Virus record (IMG/VR): IMGVR_UViG_3300030107_007542 | Span: 129,779-193,778 of that record | DNA: 64,000 nucleotides | Reading direction: 5' to 3' (one strand) | Source: a virus | Shown: positions 32,431-39,479 of the stretch, piece by piece | Numbering within the stretch: the stretch's first letter is position 1 | Layout of the letters: the number at the start of each line of letters is the position of its first letter | Translations under genes and position numbers: made by a program | The notes under the pieces: model-generated | Databases searched by the model: none | Told to the model about the DNA's origin: nothing | The model's input: only the letters and a program-made list of their open reading frames with translations

Positions 32431-33492
32431 CTACACCTTGTCGCCAGTCAGAATTTCGACAAGGTAGTTGCCGACCTTGCGACCGTCAGCCGCCGAAGTC
32501 GAGTGGAAGGAAATGGCGTTGTCCTGATTCGCCTGACCAATGACAGTCCAGAGCTTCATTGCAGGCTCGGACGGAAGCGACATGAAGTACGCTGCCAGAT
32601 TCGTCAGTTCACCCTCGTTCAGAGGGTTGGCGAATCGGTCACTGGCACCCATCTTGTCAATGAGAGCACAGTGCGCGTTCAGGTCAATGTCTGGGGTCAT
32701 TCCCTTATCGAGAATGTCCGAAATGGTAACAACCTTGCTGTAGTTCGCAACGAAGTCGTTGAAAGCAACCGCAGCCTCAAAACCAAGGTAAGCGGAAGCC
32801 AGAGCAAACACAGCCGGGTTTGACTGTCCAGATTCCAGAATCCCCGCACTGGAAACAGTGTCAGAGAATCGGGACCACGAACGGCGCGAAGGATAAACCT
32901 TGTTCGGCTCGGGGTCGTCGTTGTGCTCAAGATGCTCGGTGTTGTTCCGAATAAAGTCGGTCACGAGAGCATCGCAGTTCGTTGCAGCCCATGCAACCCA
33001 GTCATCAATGGAGGGCTCAACATCGAACACAGTGTAGCGGTCGAGTTCAGCCGGGTCCATTTCACCGACCTGATAGGAAGCCGCTCCCGCATGTGTTCCA
33101 CCATTCACCGCTGCGAAAATGAGAGTGTCAGGGTGAAGTGCATGACCTGCCAGCTTGCGCGAGTCGCACAACTCAAAGATGCCCTGTCGGACTTCCAGGG
33201 TTGCACGGTCAACCTCATCGAGGAAGAGGACCACGCCATTATCGCAGGCAGTCGCAAACCAGTCTGGAGGACAAAAGGCAGTCACGCCTTCGTCTACAGT
33301 CGGCAGACCCAAAAGGTCGCCTTCCGTCATCTGGCTTGCGCGGCGTTCGACCACCGGCATGCCGAGAGTTTCGGCGTACTGGTAAACAACACTGGACTTG
33401 CCAATGCCATGCCGACCGCGCAGCAGGACAGGGTGATTCGCACTTGTAACGTGCGGGAGGACGAGGAGAAGATTCTTGAAGTCAATTGCCAT
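32431..33492 (-). CDS. MoxR-type AAA+ ATPase
   Basis: 353 aa. VLLRGRHGIGKSSVVYQYAE is Walker A. MTEGDLLGLP and GVVLFLDEVDRATLEVRQGI (Walker B plus sensor region), IFAAVNGGTHAG (sensor 1) and YPSRRSWSRFSD (sensor 2 arginine) define a MoxR/AAA_5 ATPase. It should energise the partner VWA/metallopeptidase downstream. Each gene of the pair has its own promoter. Confidence 0.9.
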   Translation of the reverse strand: MAIDFKNLLLVLPHVTSANHPVLLRGRHGIGKSSVVYQYAETLGMPVVERRASQMTEGDLLGLPTVDEGVTAFCPPDWFATACDNGVVLFLDEVDRATLEVRQGIFELCDSRKLAGHALHPDTLIFAAVNGGTHAGAASYQVGEMDPAELDRYTVFDVEPSIDDWVAWAATNCDALVTDFIRNNTEHLEHNDDPEPNKVYPSRRSWSRFSDTVSSAGILESGQSNPAVFALASAYLGFEAAVAFNDFVANYSKVVTISDILDKGMTPDIDLNAHCALIDKMGASDRFANPLNEGELTNLAAYFMSLPSEPAMKLWTVIGQANQDNAISFHSTSAADGRKVGNYLVEILTGDKV

Positions 33493-33508
33493 GTTTTTTC
33501 CTAGTTGT

Positions 33509-33524
33509 GGGGCTTACTCGCCCC
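33509..33524 (-). promoter_or_regulatory. 5' UTR hairpin
   Basis: Minus strand GGGGCGAGTAAGCCCC hairpin between the promoter at 33538 and the MoxR gene start. Confidence 0.5.
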
Positions 33525-33537
33525 GTCCATTATCTAT

Positions 33538-33566
33538 ATAGTACCACAGGGAGACGCTGCTGTCAA
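33538..33566 (-). promoter_or_regulatory. Sigma-70-type promoter
   Basis: Minus strand TTGACA, 17-bp spacer, TACTAT; drives the MoxR ATPase. Confidence 0.85.
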
Positions 33567-33590
33567 CCCTAAAATTGTTCACTTTCTATA

Positions 33591-34448
33591 CTAACTATCA
33601 TCCTGCGGAACTTCGGGATCTTTCATTTGAGAAAGTTCAATCTCACCATTTACATATTGCTGAAGCTGCCTCCTTTGGAAGTCATCGAACGTCTTGAAAG
33701 CGCGCTCAGTTTGTTCCTGCTGGGCAGCGAAATGTCGCTTCGTGGCCCTCTTCAGGTCCTTGGGGGAAAGGAAACTATCATTAGCAAAGTCAGTCTGTCC
33801 CGCAGAAACCACTTCCCAGTCCATATTCTGGTTTCGGTCATCGCGATCAGTATTCTCGCTCCCATAATATCCTTTTCCGTAGCGCGGCACGATGCCGGGA
33901 ATGCTCGGAAGTGCACAACCAATGGTCCTGCGGTATGCCATTTCGCCGTCCGGTGCCCCAATGTACTCAAAGGAAATGAGAGTCGGAGCAGAGCGCCAAT
34001 CACCACTATTCATAATCCCATTGTAGTGGGTCAAGTCCTGGTTGGGATGACACATTACCATTCCCACGGGAGGAACGTAACCCTCTTCCTGGGGATACAT
34101 GTAATCGCCGCCCCGATAATAGGAGGCGCTATTATTTCGCACCAATGCGCCAATACCGAGTCCAGTGTCATTCGTCCACTTCACCAGCGCCTTGCGCCAG
34201 AGATTCAGGTCCATCTGGAATTGTGCCTTGTGCTTCTTGGCAACATCACAACCAGCGCGGGTGTGTCCCGTTGTGTCGCAATAACTGCAAATCTTTGGCT
34301 TTGCCTTGCGGTCAAGGATTCTCTGCCATTGGCGACCCTGGTAACTTGTGGGGTCTTGCTCCCACGCTTTCCTCAGTGTGGGGCAACTCGTTTTGTTGTG
34401 CCCGCTTTCGTAGCAAATACTACATCGGACTGTTCCGCTCCAACTCAT
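33591..34448 (-). CDS. Two-zinc-knuckle protein with GDLV-like domain
   Basis: 285 aa. Two CCHC zinc knuckles, CSICYESGHNKTSC and CSYCDTTGHTRAGC, lie within the first 70 residues (C-x2-C-x4-H-x4-C). A segment GLGIGALVRNNSASYYRGGD ... VPPVGMVMCHPNQDL then APTLISFEYIG resembles the GDLV fold. The C-terminal helix is Gln/Glu-rich. CCHC knuckles bind single-stranded nucleic acid and are common in retroviral Gag but rare in phages. Probably an RNA- or ssDNA-binding protein. Confidence 0.75.
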   Translation of the reverse strand: MSWSGTVRCSICYESGHNKTSCPTLRKAWEQDPTSYQGRQWQRILDRKAKPKICSYCDTTGHTRAGCDVAKKHKAQFQMDLNLWRKALVKWTNDTGLGIGALVRNNSASYYRGGDYMYPQEEGYVPPVGMVMCHPNQDLTHYNGIMNSGDWRSAPTLISFEYIGAPDGEMAYRRTIGCALPSIPGIVPRYGKGYYGSENTDRDDRNQNMDWEVVSAGQTDFANDSFLSPKDLKRATKRHFAAQQEQTERAFKTFDDFQRRQLQQYVNGEIELSQMKDPEVPQDDS

Positions 34449-34492
34449 TTTTTCTGTCTTTCAGTTGGGGTTATTCTCTAGCTTCTGATTAT

Positions 34493-34521
34493 ATCATAGC
34501 ATCTTTTGGGTCTGCTGTCAA
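34493..34521 (-). promoter_or_regulatory. Sigma-70-type promoter
   Basis: Minus strand TTGACA, 17-bp spacer, TATGAT; drives the zinc-knuckle gene. Confidence 0.88.
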
Positions 34522-34560
34522 CCACTATCTATCATTTAATAAAAGGGGGGCAACCGCTTT

Positions 34561-34662
34561 TCAGGTGTTGCTACCTAGACAACTTTCAACTACTTTACAC
34601 TCTTGCCAAATTAATCGTTGGCCTCGGTGCTGGTATTCACGATTGTCATTGAATACCCACAT
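34561..34662 (-). CDS. Possible 33-residue protein
   Basis: MWVFNDNREYQHRGQRLIWQ then ECKVVESCLGSNT. An ATG follows GGGGTGAATAAAC. It is the only plausible frame in the 190 bases between 34521 and 34712. Weak support. Confidence 0.3.
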   Translation of the reverse strand: MWVFNDNREYQHRGQRLIWQECKVVESCLGSNT

Positions 34663-34686
34663 TTAGTTTATTCACCCCTTATATCG

Positions 34687-34711
34687 TCTGGCTCTATAAT
34701 AAAGCCAGACT
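34687..34711. repeat. Inverted repeat (3' hairpin)
   Basis: GTCTGGCT/AGCCAGAC arms separated by nine bases, directly after the stop of the 34712 gene. There is no T run on the minus strand, so it may protect the 3' end or terminate weakly. On the plus strand it is followed by TTTACTTT. Confidence 0.6.
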
Positions 34712-35320
34712 TTACTTTCTCTTCTTGGCCTTCTTCAGCCATCGTTCTTCCGTCCAAATCGGAGCGGCTGCCCCAATGGGCAATACCTGAATTGGCTTTG
34801 CCCCTTTCGCATGGGAAGTCACATGCTCGCAGTTGCCGTGCTTTAGAATCACACAGGTTTGCCCGTGATAAGCCCGCGCGGCGCTCCGAAATACAGCAGT
34901 GCCTCCCACCGGAAACTTGCTCTCTGCTTGAACGTTCCGAATCACACCAGCCGCATACTTGTTAAGTACGAGCTTGTTATATTCCTTCTCCGAAGGACTC
35001 CCCGCGCAGCGATCCCCGGCAGTTGTGAGATACTTGTAAACAATGTTACCGTAGTATCCGGTCTTTTGGTAATACCGCAGAGCAATCATAAACGTCGCTT
35101 CTTTGTCTTCGTCCCAATCATCTGCCCAGGTTGCGCGGGACTTCAGAGCCTCATCAGACCAGCGTCCTTCAACCTGTTGCAAGACCTCTTCTTGCCGAGG
35201 CGACAACTTGCCACGCTTCGTCAACTGTTCTTCAAGAGATTCCATGAACCCAAAATCCCAGGAACTTTCGTCCCCAGCAATCAGGATTCGACCCTTAACA
35301 TTATTGATTCGTTCTAGCAT
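34712..35320 (-). CDS. Conserved phage protein of unknown function
   Basis: 202 aa from ATG 35320 (MLERINNVKGRILIAGDESS), SD GGAGGAAGG. FMESLEEQLTKRGKLSPRQE, FMIALRYYQKTGYYGNIVYK and the C-terminal AKGAKPIQVLPIGAAAPIWT then EERWLKK form a pattern I recognise from many marine phages: a helical N-terminal half that begins F-x-x-S-L-x-x-Q and a small C-terminal beta domain. Function unknown; possibly an RNA polymerase- or replication-associated protein. Confidence 0.7.
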   Translation of the reverse strand: MLERINNVKGRILIAGDESSWDFGFMESLEEQLTKRGKLSPRQEEVLQQVEGRWSDEALKSRATWADDWDEDKEATFMIALRYYQKTGYYGNIVYKYLTTAGDRCAGSPSEKEYNKLVLNKYAAGVIRNVQAESKFPVGGTAVFRSAARAYHGQTCVILKHGNCEHVTSHAKGAKPIQVLPIGAAAPIWTEERWLKKAKKRK

Positions 35321-35347
35321 CGTGGTGCCTTCCTCCATCGTCTGTAT

Positions 35348-35376
35348 ATAATAGCAGACCGGAGCGGGTTTGTCAA
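35348..35376 (-). promoter_or_regulatory. Sigma-70-type promoter
   Basis: Minus strand TTGACA, 17-bp spacer, TATTAT, then ACAGACGATGGAGG. It overlaps the last codons of the gene at 35373. Confidence 0.92.
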
Positions 35377-35711
35377 CCCTCAAGTAGGATTTTGAGGTTT
35401 TGGATGTGCTTGCAATCCTGTCGAAACTGGAAGCCTCGACATTCACATTTCCAACTGCGGCCAGTCTTGGTTACAGTATACTTCTGTCCCTTTGAACCCT
35501 TGACCTCAATCTTCTTAACATCTTCCGAGACAGCAGGCTTCCCAAAGTTACGAGCCTCTGTCCCCCAACAAAACAAACCCTGAGCATCTGCCAGGGTAGT
35601 GTCATCGGGAACCTCAATCCAAACGCCAGCAGACACAGCATAAAACTTATCTCCCTGTCCCTTGAAAACTGTTGGAGGCCACGGAACGATGTATCGTCCA
35701 TCAGGCGTCAT
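35373..35711 (-). CDS. SWIM-zinc-finger protein
   Basis: 112 aa (start at ATG 35711; 35723 is an alternative). The N-terminal part FYAVSAGVWIEVPDDTTLAD is beta-rich; the C-terminus SWKCECRGFQFRQDCKHIQN is a SWIM motif (C-x-C-xn-C-x-H). SWIM domains bind DNA or protein partners. Common among phages as a stand-alone domain. Overlaps the previous gene's stop by 11 bases. Confidence 0.8.
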   Translation of the reverse strand: MTPDGRYIVPWPPTVFKGQGDKFYAVSAGVWIEVPDDTTLADAQGLFCWGTEARNFGKPAVSEDVKKIEVKGSKGQKYTVTKTGRSWKCECRGFQFRQDCKHIQNLKILLEG

Positions 35712-35949
35712 TTTGTGAGGCATACTCTTCGGCCAATCGCTCAAAGGTTTCACGCTGGAAAGCGTCGATGCTGAAGTACTCCTGATTGAGAGTATCCCAG
35801 TAAACACCGGCTTCAAAAAGCATTTCCTCAACTTCTGGTCCGAGACTGCCCGAGGCTAATCTGTCTTCTGTAAGCCGCTCCAAGGCGGCCTTTTCCAAAC
35901 TTAGGATTTCAGGGATCATTTCGTCTTCCTCCGGGGGTTGCTCATTCAT
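35701..35949 (-). CDS. Small acidic helical protein
   Basis: 82 aa, MNEQPPEEDEMIPEILSLEK onward, acidic and helical with LNQEYFSIDAFQRETFERLA near the end. Its ATG sits in a 4-bp overlap with the upstream stop. No family recognised. Confidence 0.6.
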   Translation of the reverse strand: MNEQPPEEDEMIPEILSLEKAALERLTEDRLASGSLGPEVEEMLFEAGVYWDTLNQEYFSIDAFQRETFERLAEEYASQNDA

Positions 35950-36245
35950 TCTACGTCTACTATAGCACCAATGACCTGAGTTGTCAAGTCTTTTTCCTCA
36001 TTCCAGCCATCGAGTTCCTCAAAGTAATCGTCAATGGCATCATGGACATAAACGCGGTTTTTCGGTCCCCTAATGGTGATAGGGATTACCTGGCGAGTCA
36101 TGGTGGAGTCTCGTAAATCATACACTTCGATGGCCCAGCCTCCATCCCAAACACAGAGATAACGATCCCTTTCAATACTAACTAGCTCTGCACCCTCAAC
36201 AACGTTCAAAACATCGAGCGCATTCCATGTAACATGTTCAAGCAT
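35946..36245 (-). CDS. Small beta-rich protein
   Basis: 99 aa from ATG 36245 (MLEHVTWNALDVLNVVEGAE). It shows alternating strands (YLCVWDGGWAIEVYDLRDST, RQVIPITIRGPKNRVYVHDA), then an acidic helix. Its last 13 codons encode the promoter at 35959. Not obviously a GDLV member. It borders the array. Confidence 0.6.
   Translation of the reverse strand: MLEHVTWNALDVLNVVEGAELVSIERDRYLCVWDGGWAIEVYDLRDSTMTRQVIPITIRGPKNRVYVHDAIDDYFEELDGWNEEKDLTTQVIGAIVDVE
35959..35987 (-). promoter_or_regulatory. Sigma-70-type promoter inside a gene end
   Basis: Minus strand TTGACA, 17-bp spacer, TATAGT, embedded in the 3' end of 35946; drives the 35701 and 35373 genes. Confidence 0.85.
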
Positions 36246-36441
36246 TAGAATTCTCCTTCTTCGCGGGCACAAAATGCCCCTTCTCTGTAAATATGTATCT
36301 CTCAGGGTTATTTCCCCCGAGCATCTTTACTACACAATGTCTTTCAAAAACATCACGCACCTCAAAGCAGTATTCCCGATAGTATGGCAACCAGTCTTCT
36401 GGTGCACTGGGTGAAATCCTAACAATATCACCCGACTTCAT
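36238..36441 (-). CDS. GDLV-array protein (last member of the array)
   Basis: 67 aa from ATG 36441: MKSGDIVRISPSAPEDWLPY, CFEVRDVFERHCVVKMLGGN, then YIFTEKGHFVPAKKE. It keeps the K-x-G-D-x-V start, but the second half diverges from the W-containing consensus. Overlaps the preceding member by 14 bases and ends the uninterrupted array. Confidence 0.75.
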   Translation of the reverse strand: MKSGDIVRISPSAPEDWLPYYREYCFEVRDVFERHCVVKMLGGNNPERYIFTEKGHFVPAKKENSNA

Positions 36442-36622
36442 CGGCAATTTCCAAATTGGCTTTACCGATAATCCACACCCACTCGGGACGCGAACCAACC
36501 ATCATTAATTCGACAGCCGTTTCCGTAGGAAAATCAAGGACTTGAAAGGTCTTGTCCCTGTAGTCTTCCATCCAATCCAGGGCTGGTTTTTCAATCAACT
36601 TTACAACATCACCGATCTTCAT
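36428..36622 (-). CDS. GDLV-array protein
   Basis: 64 aa, MKIGDVVKLIEKPALDWMED, then KTFQVLDFPTETAVELMMVG and EWVWIIGKANLEIADEVG. Resembles its neighbour at 36238 (DWLPYYRE versus DWMEDYRD), suggesting recent duplication of that pair. Both ends overlap neighbours by 14 bases. Confidence 0.8.
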   Translation of the reverse strand: MKIGDVVKLIEKPALDWMEDYRDKTFQVLDFPTETAVELMMVGSRPEWVWIIGKANLEIADEVG

Positions 36623-36803
36623 TTACTAACTCCAAATCTCTCGCCCTGTACGAGCCACGATCTCTACCTTTATTTTGGTGGACCCATTCTATAACTTTGA
36701 TTTCATCCGTGCCGGGGATTTCCCGCACGATTATTCCCAGCCAGCCGCCCCAGTCATCGTGATGGGTGGAAGTCCGATACCTTACCAAGTCACCGACCTT
36801 CAC
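36609..36803 (-). CDS. GDLV-array protein
   Basis: 64 aa from a GTG at 36803: MKVGDLVRYRTSTHHDDWGG, WLGIIVREIPGTDEIKVIEW, then RARDLELVNEDR. Consensus features: G-D-L-V-R, L-G-I-I-V, V-x-E-W and the C-terminal L-E-L-V-N-E-D-R that encodes the next gene's SD and start. Confidence 0.85.
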   Translation of the reverse strand: MKVGDLVRYRTSTHHDDWGGWLGIIVREIPGTDEIKVIEWVHQNKGRDRGSYRARDLELVNEDR

Positions 36804-36990
36804 TTATCACCTCCAGTAAGTCTATCTTGCTCGGCATCACGCTCTCGATACCACTCCACTTCACTAGGGCGGTTGGGACAACTCGATAATGAATCCCCAC
36901 CACGATACCCACGCGCTTACTCTCATTGAGCCACGCGGTTCCCTTCGGATACATCTTTTCGCCATACTTTACCAAGTCACCGACTTTCAT
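36790..36990 (-). CDS. GDLV-array protein
   Basis: 66 aa: MKVGDLVKYGEKMYPKGTAW, RVGIVVGIHYRVVPTALVKW, ending IDLLEVISEGR. The codons for LEVISEG contain GGAGGTGATAAGTGAAG, the SD and GTG start of the next gene. ATG overlaps the stop of the 29-residue membrane peptide. Confidence 0.88.
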   Translation of the reverse strand: MKVGDLVKYGEKMYPKGTAWLNESKRVGIVVGIHYRVVPTALVKWSGIESVMPSKIDLLEVISEGR

Positions 36991-37076
36991 TTTTCATCCT
37001 TCGGTGGAGCACCTAAAAACCAAACCAAACCATAAAATACAACTGTGACGGCCCAACTTATTAAGTTGTGCTTCAT
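36987..37076 (-). CDS. 29-residue membrane peptide within the array
   Basis: MKHNLISWAVTVVFYGLVWF then LGAPPKDEK: one transmembrane helix. Both ends are ATGA overlaps with array genes, so its translation is coupled on both sides, which makes a chance frame less likely. Confidence 0.6.
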   Translation of the reverse strand: MKHNLISWAVTVVFYGLVWFLGAPPKDEK

Positions 37077-37291
37077 CGTATAATCTCTATCTGTCGTTGA
37101 TACAAAGATTCCTCAATCATTTCAGGGCTGTGATGAGTTACAGTGTTGGTGATGCTCCACGCAATATAGTAGTAAGCACTAGCTTCATGGATCTGAACAA
37201 CAATTCCTAGTTCGTCAATGTCGGCACCCTCGGTATCATCCCCGTTCCACCGGACCAATGTTCCAATTCTAAAATCAGCGTGAGTTTGCAC
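37073..37291 (-). CDS. GDLV-array protein (GTLV variant)
   Basis: 72 aa from a GTG at 37291 (VQTHADFRIGTLVRWNGDDT), with SD TGGAGA upstream. DELGIVVQIHEASAYYYIAW and EESLYQRQIEIIR follow the family order. The aspartate of G-D-L-V is Thr here. Confidence 0.75.
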   Translation of the reverse strand: MQTHADFRIGTLVRWNGDDTEGADIDELGIVVQIHEASAYYYIAWSITNTVTHHSPEMIEESLYQRQIEIIR

Positions 37292-37475
37292 GGGACAGAA
37301 TCTCCAAAGTATCGCGCCGGGTGTAAACATCCCAACGGTCGCCATCTTCCAGTTTGCTATCATCAAAAAAGCGCACCCAAACGTGGATGCCTTCTTTGCC
37401 TACAATATATCCCGCTGCGCCCTCGGACACTCGGGACTTTACAACGTCTCCAATTTGTGGTGATTTCCTAGCCAC
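37275..37475 (-). CDS. GDLV-array protein
   Basis: 66 aa: MARKSPQIGDVVKSRVSEGA, GYIVGKEGIHVWVRFFDDSK and YTRRDTLEILSRANSR. Carries a six-residue N-terminal extension before I-G-D-V-V. Overlaps its downstream partner by 17 bases and its upstream one by 8. Confidence 0.8.
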   Translation of the reverse strand: MARKSPQIGDVVKSRVSEGAAGYIVGKEGIHVWVRFFDDSKLEDGDRWDVYTRRDTLEILSRANSR

Positions 37476-37698
37476 GTTTCACCTCGATGGTTCCTGCTTT
37501 TTCCCACTCTTGTAACTCTAGGTCGAAGTAATGATACTCATTGGTGCTGTAAGGGAATCCCACGAGCACAGCCGGGTTCATCATGTCGTCGCAGTCACGA
37601 CGAACAATCCAGCCGAACTCTCTCGGCGTCTCGGCCCATTTTTCGTGACCGTGCAAAAACACAATAAGATCGCCGGGTTTGTAGTCGTCTTGATTCAC
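37468..37698 (-). CDS. GDLV-array protein
   Basis: 76 aa from a GTG at 37698 (VNQDDYKPGDLIVFLHGHEK). PREFGWIVRRDCDDMMNPAV and a Y/F-rich strand follow, ending EWEKAGTIEVKRG. The GTG is preferred because GGAGG lies eight bases upstream, and the upstream ATG overlaps the transcription start expected from 37723. Confidence 0.75.
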   Translation of the reverse strand: MNQDDYKPGDLIVFLHGHEKWAETPREFGWIVRRDCDDMMNPAVLVGFPYSTNEYHYFDLELQEWEKAGTIEVKRG

Positions 37699-37722
37699 AG
37701 TCCGTACCTCCATCGTGCTTAC

Positions 37723-37750
37723 AGTATAGCACACAGGGCGCAAAAGTCAA
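37723..37750 (-). promoter_or_regulatory. Sigma-70-type promoter inside the array
   Basis: Minus strand TTGACT, 16-bp spacer, TATACT, then CACGATGGAGG; re-initiates transcription for the array genes from 37698 down. Confidence 0.85.
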
Positions 37751-37753
37751 TAG

Positions 37754-37960
37754 CTAATCAGGAATCCGCAGATCGTTTACATGTTCCCAACTGTGTTTGT
37801 TGTCCGTAGTATAAACTCTCACCTCCAGGGTGCCATCAACAAAGCCTCGGGTGTCTGTGATAACACCCAGGCAATCAGTAAAAACCCATTTGGGCTTACC
37901 TGTTTGCGGGGCAAAGTTGTACCTTCCTTTTCTCACTATCACTACATCACCGAGCTTCAC
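37754..37960 (-). CDS. GDLV-array protein
   Basis: 68 aa from a GTG at 37960: MKLGDVVIVRKGRYNFAPQT, then VFTDCLGVITDTRGFVDGTL and EVRVYTTDNKHSWEHVNDLR. Matches the family order. Unlike most members it lacks the E-x-R C-terminus, as expected because a promoter rather than another array start follows. Confidence 0.82.
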   Translation of the reverse strand: MKLGDVVIVRKGRYNFAPQTGKPKWVFTDCLGVITDTRGFVDGTLEVRVYTTDNKHSWEHVNDLRIPD

Positions 37961-38147
37961 TTATCACCTCGAAATACCTTTTGGGAACCCACAGGTTCTC
38001 TTTATTACAAACTTTAATAGTTCCGCTAGGCGCCGGATTGCCGGCATCCAGCACCAAGAGAGGACTAAGAGTTCTAGCCCACTCGCGGGTTGGCTCATAC
38101 TTCCAGGCAAAGCCGCGCTTTACTCTCACCAAATCACCGACCTTCAC
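37947..38147 (-). CDS. GDLV-array protein
   Basis: 66 aa, GTG start at 38147: MKVGDLVRVKRGFAWKYEPT, LLVLDAGNPAPSGTIKVCNK, then RYFEVISEAR. Its C-terminal EVISEAR encodes the next gene's SD and GTG. 14-base overlaps at both ends. Confidence 0.85.
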   Translation of the reverse strand: MKVGDLVRVKRGFAWKYEPTREWARTLSPLLVLDAGNPAPSGTIKVCNKENLWVPKRYFEVISEAR

Positions 38148-38346
38148 TTACAACCTCCCACCATGCTCTCGGCAACGTAAAGGGGCAGCGGTCAGCGTAA
38201 TATGCAATATCGTCACGGGCTCCATCAATCAACCATTCTACAACGATTGCCCACGCATCTGCCTGCACCACCATTGCAAGGTCCCCCCGAATGCCTGGAA
38301 AGTCTCCCGTAACATCCTTGAACTTCACTAGGTCACCGACCTTCAC
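38134..38346 (-). CDS. GDLV-array protein
   Basis: 70 aa, GTG at 38346: MKVGDLVKFKDVTGDFPGIR, DLAMVVQADAWAIVVEWLID, then RAWWEVVSEGR. Consensus member with the 14-base overlaps. Confidence 0.87.
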   Translation of the reverse strand: MKVGDLVKFKDVTGDFPGIRGDLAMVVQADAWAIVVEWLIDGARDDIAYYADRCPFTLPRAWWEVVSEGR

Positions 38347-38536
38347 TTACAGCCTCCAAGTCTTTCCGCCTTACCCAGCTAACATCCTTGCCGCCATCAT
38401 CGAACCACCGAACACGCACTTCGCTATATGGTTGTGCCACAGCGACAGAGTTCAGGTGAAATTCCTCTATGATCATTCCCACCCCACCCGGAAGCGATGC
38501 TCCGAAGCGCAGTTTTACCAAGTCACCGATTTTCAC
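38333..38536 (-). CDS. GDLV-array protein
   Basis: 67 aa, GTG at 38536: MKIGDLVKLRFGASLPGGVG, MIIEEFHLNSVAVAQPYSEV, RVRWFDDGGKDVSWVRRKDL and EAVSEGR. Shows the full consensus G-D-L-V, G-x-I-I, V-R-W-F-D and W-x-x-x-x-D-L-E-x-V-S-E-G-R. Confidence 0.88.
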   Translation of the reverse strand: MKIGDLVKLRFGASLPGGVGMIIEEFHLNSVAVAQPYSEVRVRWFDDGGKDVSWVRRKDLEAVSEGR

Positions 38537-38708
38537 TTACAATGTCCAAAAACTCTGCGAGTTCGCAGGAGAATTCGCGGCCCACCGTGTGGGAGTCGAA
38601 CCACTGAACACTTACCGCCTTCTCCCCGTTGAAGCCAATAACCACCCCCAGGCAATTTCCCAAACCACTCAGCTCTATATTATACTTTACTAAATCACCG
38701 ATTTTCAT
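38523..38708 (-). CDS. GDLV-array protein
   Basis: 61 aa from ATG 38708: MKIGDLVKYNIELSGLGNCL, GVVIGFNGEKAVSVQWFDSH, ending AEFLDIVSENR. The start overlaps the preceding member's stop by four bases (not 14), so this junction differs from most. Confidence 0.87.
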   Translation of the reverse strand: MKIGDLVKYNIELSGLGNCLGVVIGFNGEKAVSVQWFDSHTVGREFSCELAEFLDIVSENR

Positions 38709-38902
38709 TGTGCAGGCTCCAAGTCTTTCTTTGACCACCATACTTTATTACCGCTCCCATACCAATAAACTTCGCAGCCATAGTCATCAGGGTTTTTCCA
38801 GGCTGTCTCCATGTCAACAATGATACCGAGACGACCCCAGGGACACGGAAACTCTTGCAAGTCTTCGCGCTGCTTATAAGTTACCAAGTCACCAATTTTC
38901 AC
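38705..38902 (-). CDS. GDLV-array protein
   Basis: 65 aa, GTG at 38902: MKIGDLVTYKQREDLQEFPC, PWGRLGIIVDMETAWKNPDD, YGCEVYWYGSGNKVWWSKKD then LEPAQ. The aromatic W-W-S-K-K-D-L block is typical of the family. Confidence 0.87.
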   Translation of the reverse strand: MKIGDLVTYKQREDLQEFPCPWGRLGIIVDMETAWKNPDDYGCEVYWYGSGNKVWWSKKDLEPAQ

Positions 38903-39125
38903 TGATCAATCTCATTTCGTCTACATAACACCAGTTGGACTCATCCAACTCCGGCCAATGAACCCACACAATTCCACCCGCTTCGTACTCTTCCCGTACA
39001 TACGGGGCACTTTCAAGAAAACTGCGAGGAAAGGGAACTACAATTCCCAGAGCAAACTTCCCGTTGACCGGAGCACAACAGTCAATCTCCGCAACCAAGT
39101 CACCGATTTTCAGGTCGATTTTCAT
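38889..39125 (-). CDS. GDLV-array protein
   Basis: 78 aa: MKIDLKIGDLVAEIDCCAPV, FALGIVVPFPRSFLESAPYV, GGIVWVHWPELDESNWCYVD then EMRLISENW. Longer than most members because of an insertion between the second and third strands. Confidence 0.85.
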   Translation of the reverse strand: MKIDLKIGDLVAEIDCCAPVNGKFALGIVVPFPRSFLESAPYVREEYEAGGIVWVHWPELDESNWCYVDEMRLISENW

Positions 39126-39303
39126 TTCTGCTTACCACCTTCCAGTTCTTAGGACTAACCATTTCGGGGCGGTCAGACTTCACAAACTGAATCTGCATCC
39201 GGTTGAACATTGATATACACTCAGTGCTTATCACAATAGCAAGTGGAGCACCGGGGTGGCAGTATTGAACCAAATCGCCAGCTTGAAAGCCGTGGTGTTG
39301 CAT
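39100..39303 (-). CDS. GDLV-array protein
   Basis: 67 aa: MQHHGFQAGDLVQYCHPGAP, LAIVISTECISMFNRMQIQF, VSPKNWKVVSRNENRPENR. The C-terminus has a duplicated N-E-N-R-P-E-N-R. The ATG overlaps the upstream TGA (TGATG). Confidence 0.8.
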   Translation of the reverse strand: MQHHGFQAGDLVQYCHPGAPLAIVISTECISMFNRMQIQFVKSDRPEMVSPKNWKVVSRNENRPENR

Positions 39304-39479
39304 CAGTCTTCCGTTGAAAGGATTTCAAAACTGTCCAAAGGATACCACGCGGATTCATGATCTCCTGCGAACTGGATATACTCCCCTCGATTGCTACACT
39401 TGTATCCTGTAACAATCTTCATAATCATTGAGCAGTCGCGAACCAACGCGCCGATCATTGTCATTCCACGAAGTTTCAT
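39303..39479 (-). CDS. GDLV-array protein (GALV variant)
   Basis: 58 aa: MKLRGMTMIGALVRDCSMIM, KIVTGYKCSNRGEYIQFAGD, then WYPLDSFEILSTED. Ala replaces Asp in G-D-L-V. Coupled to both neighbours by overlapping stop/start codons. Confidence 0.7.
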   Translation of the reverse strand: MKLRGMTMIGALVRDCSMIMKIVTGYKCSNRGEYIQFAGDHESAWYPLDSFEILSTED

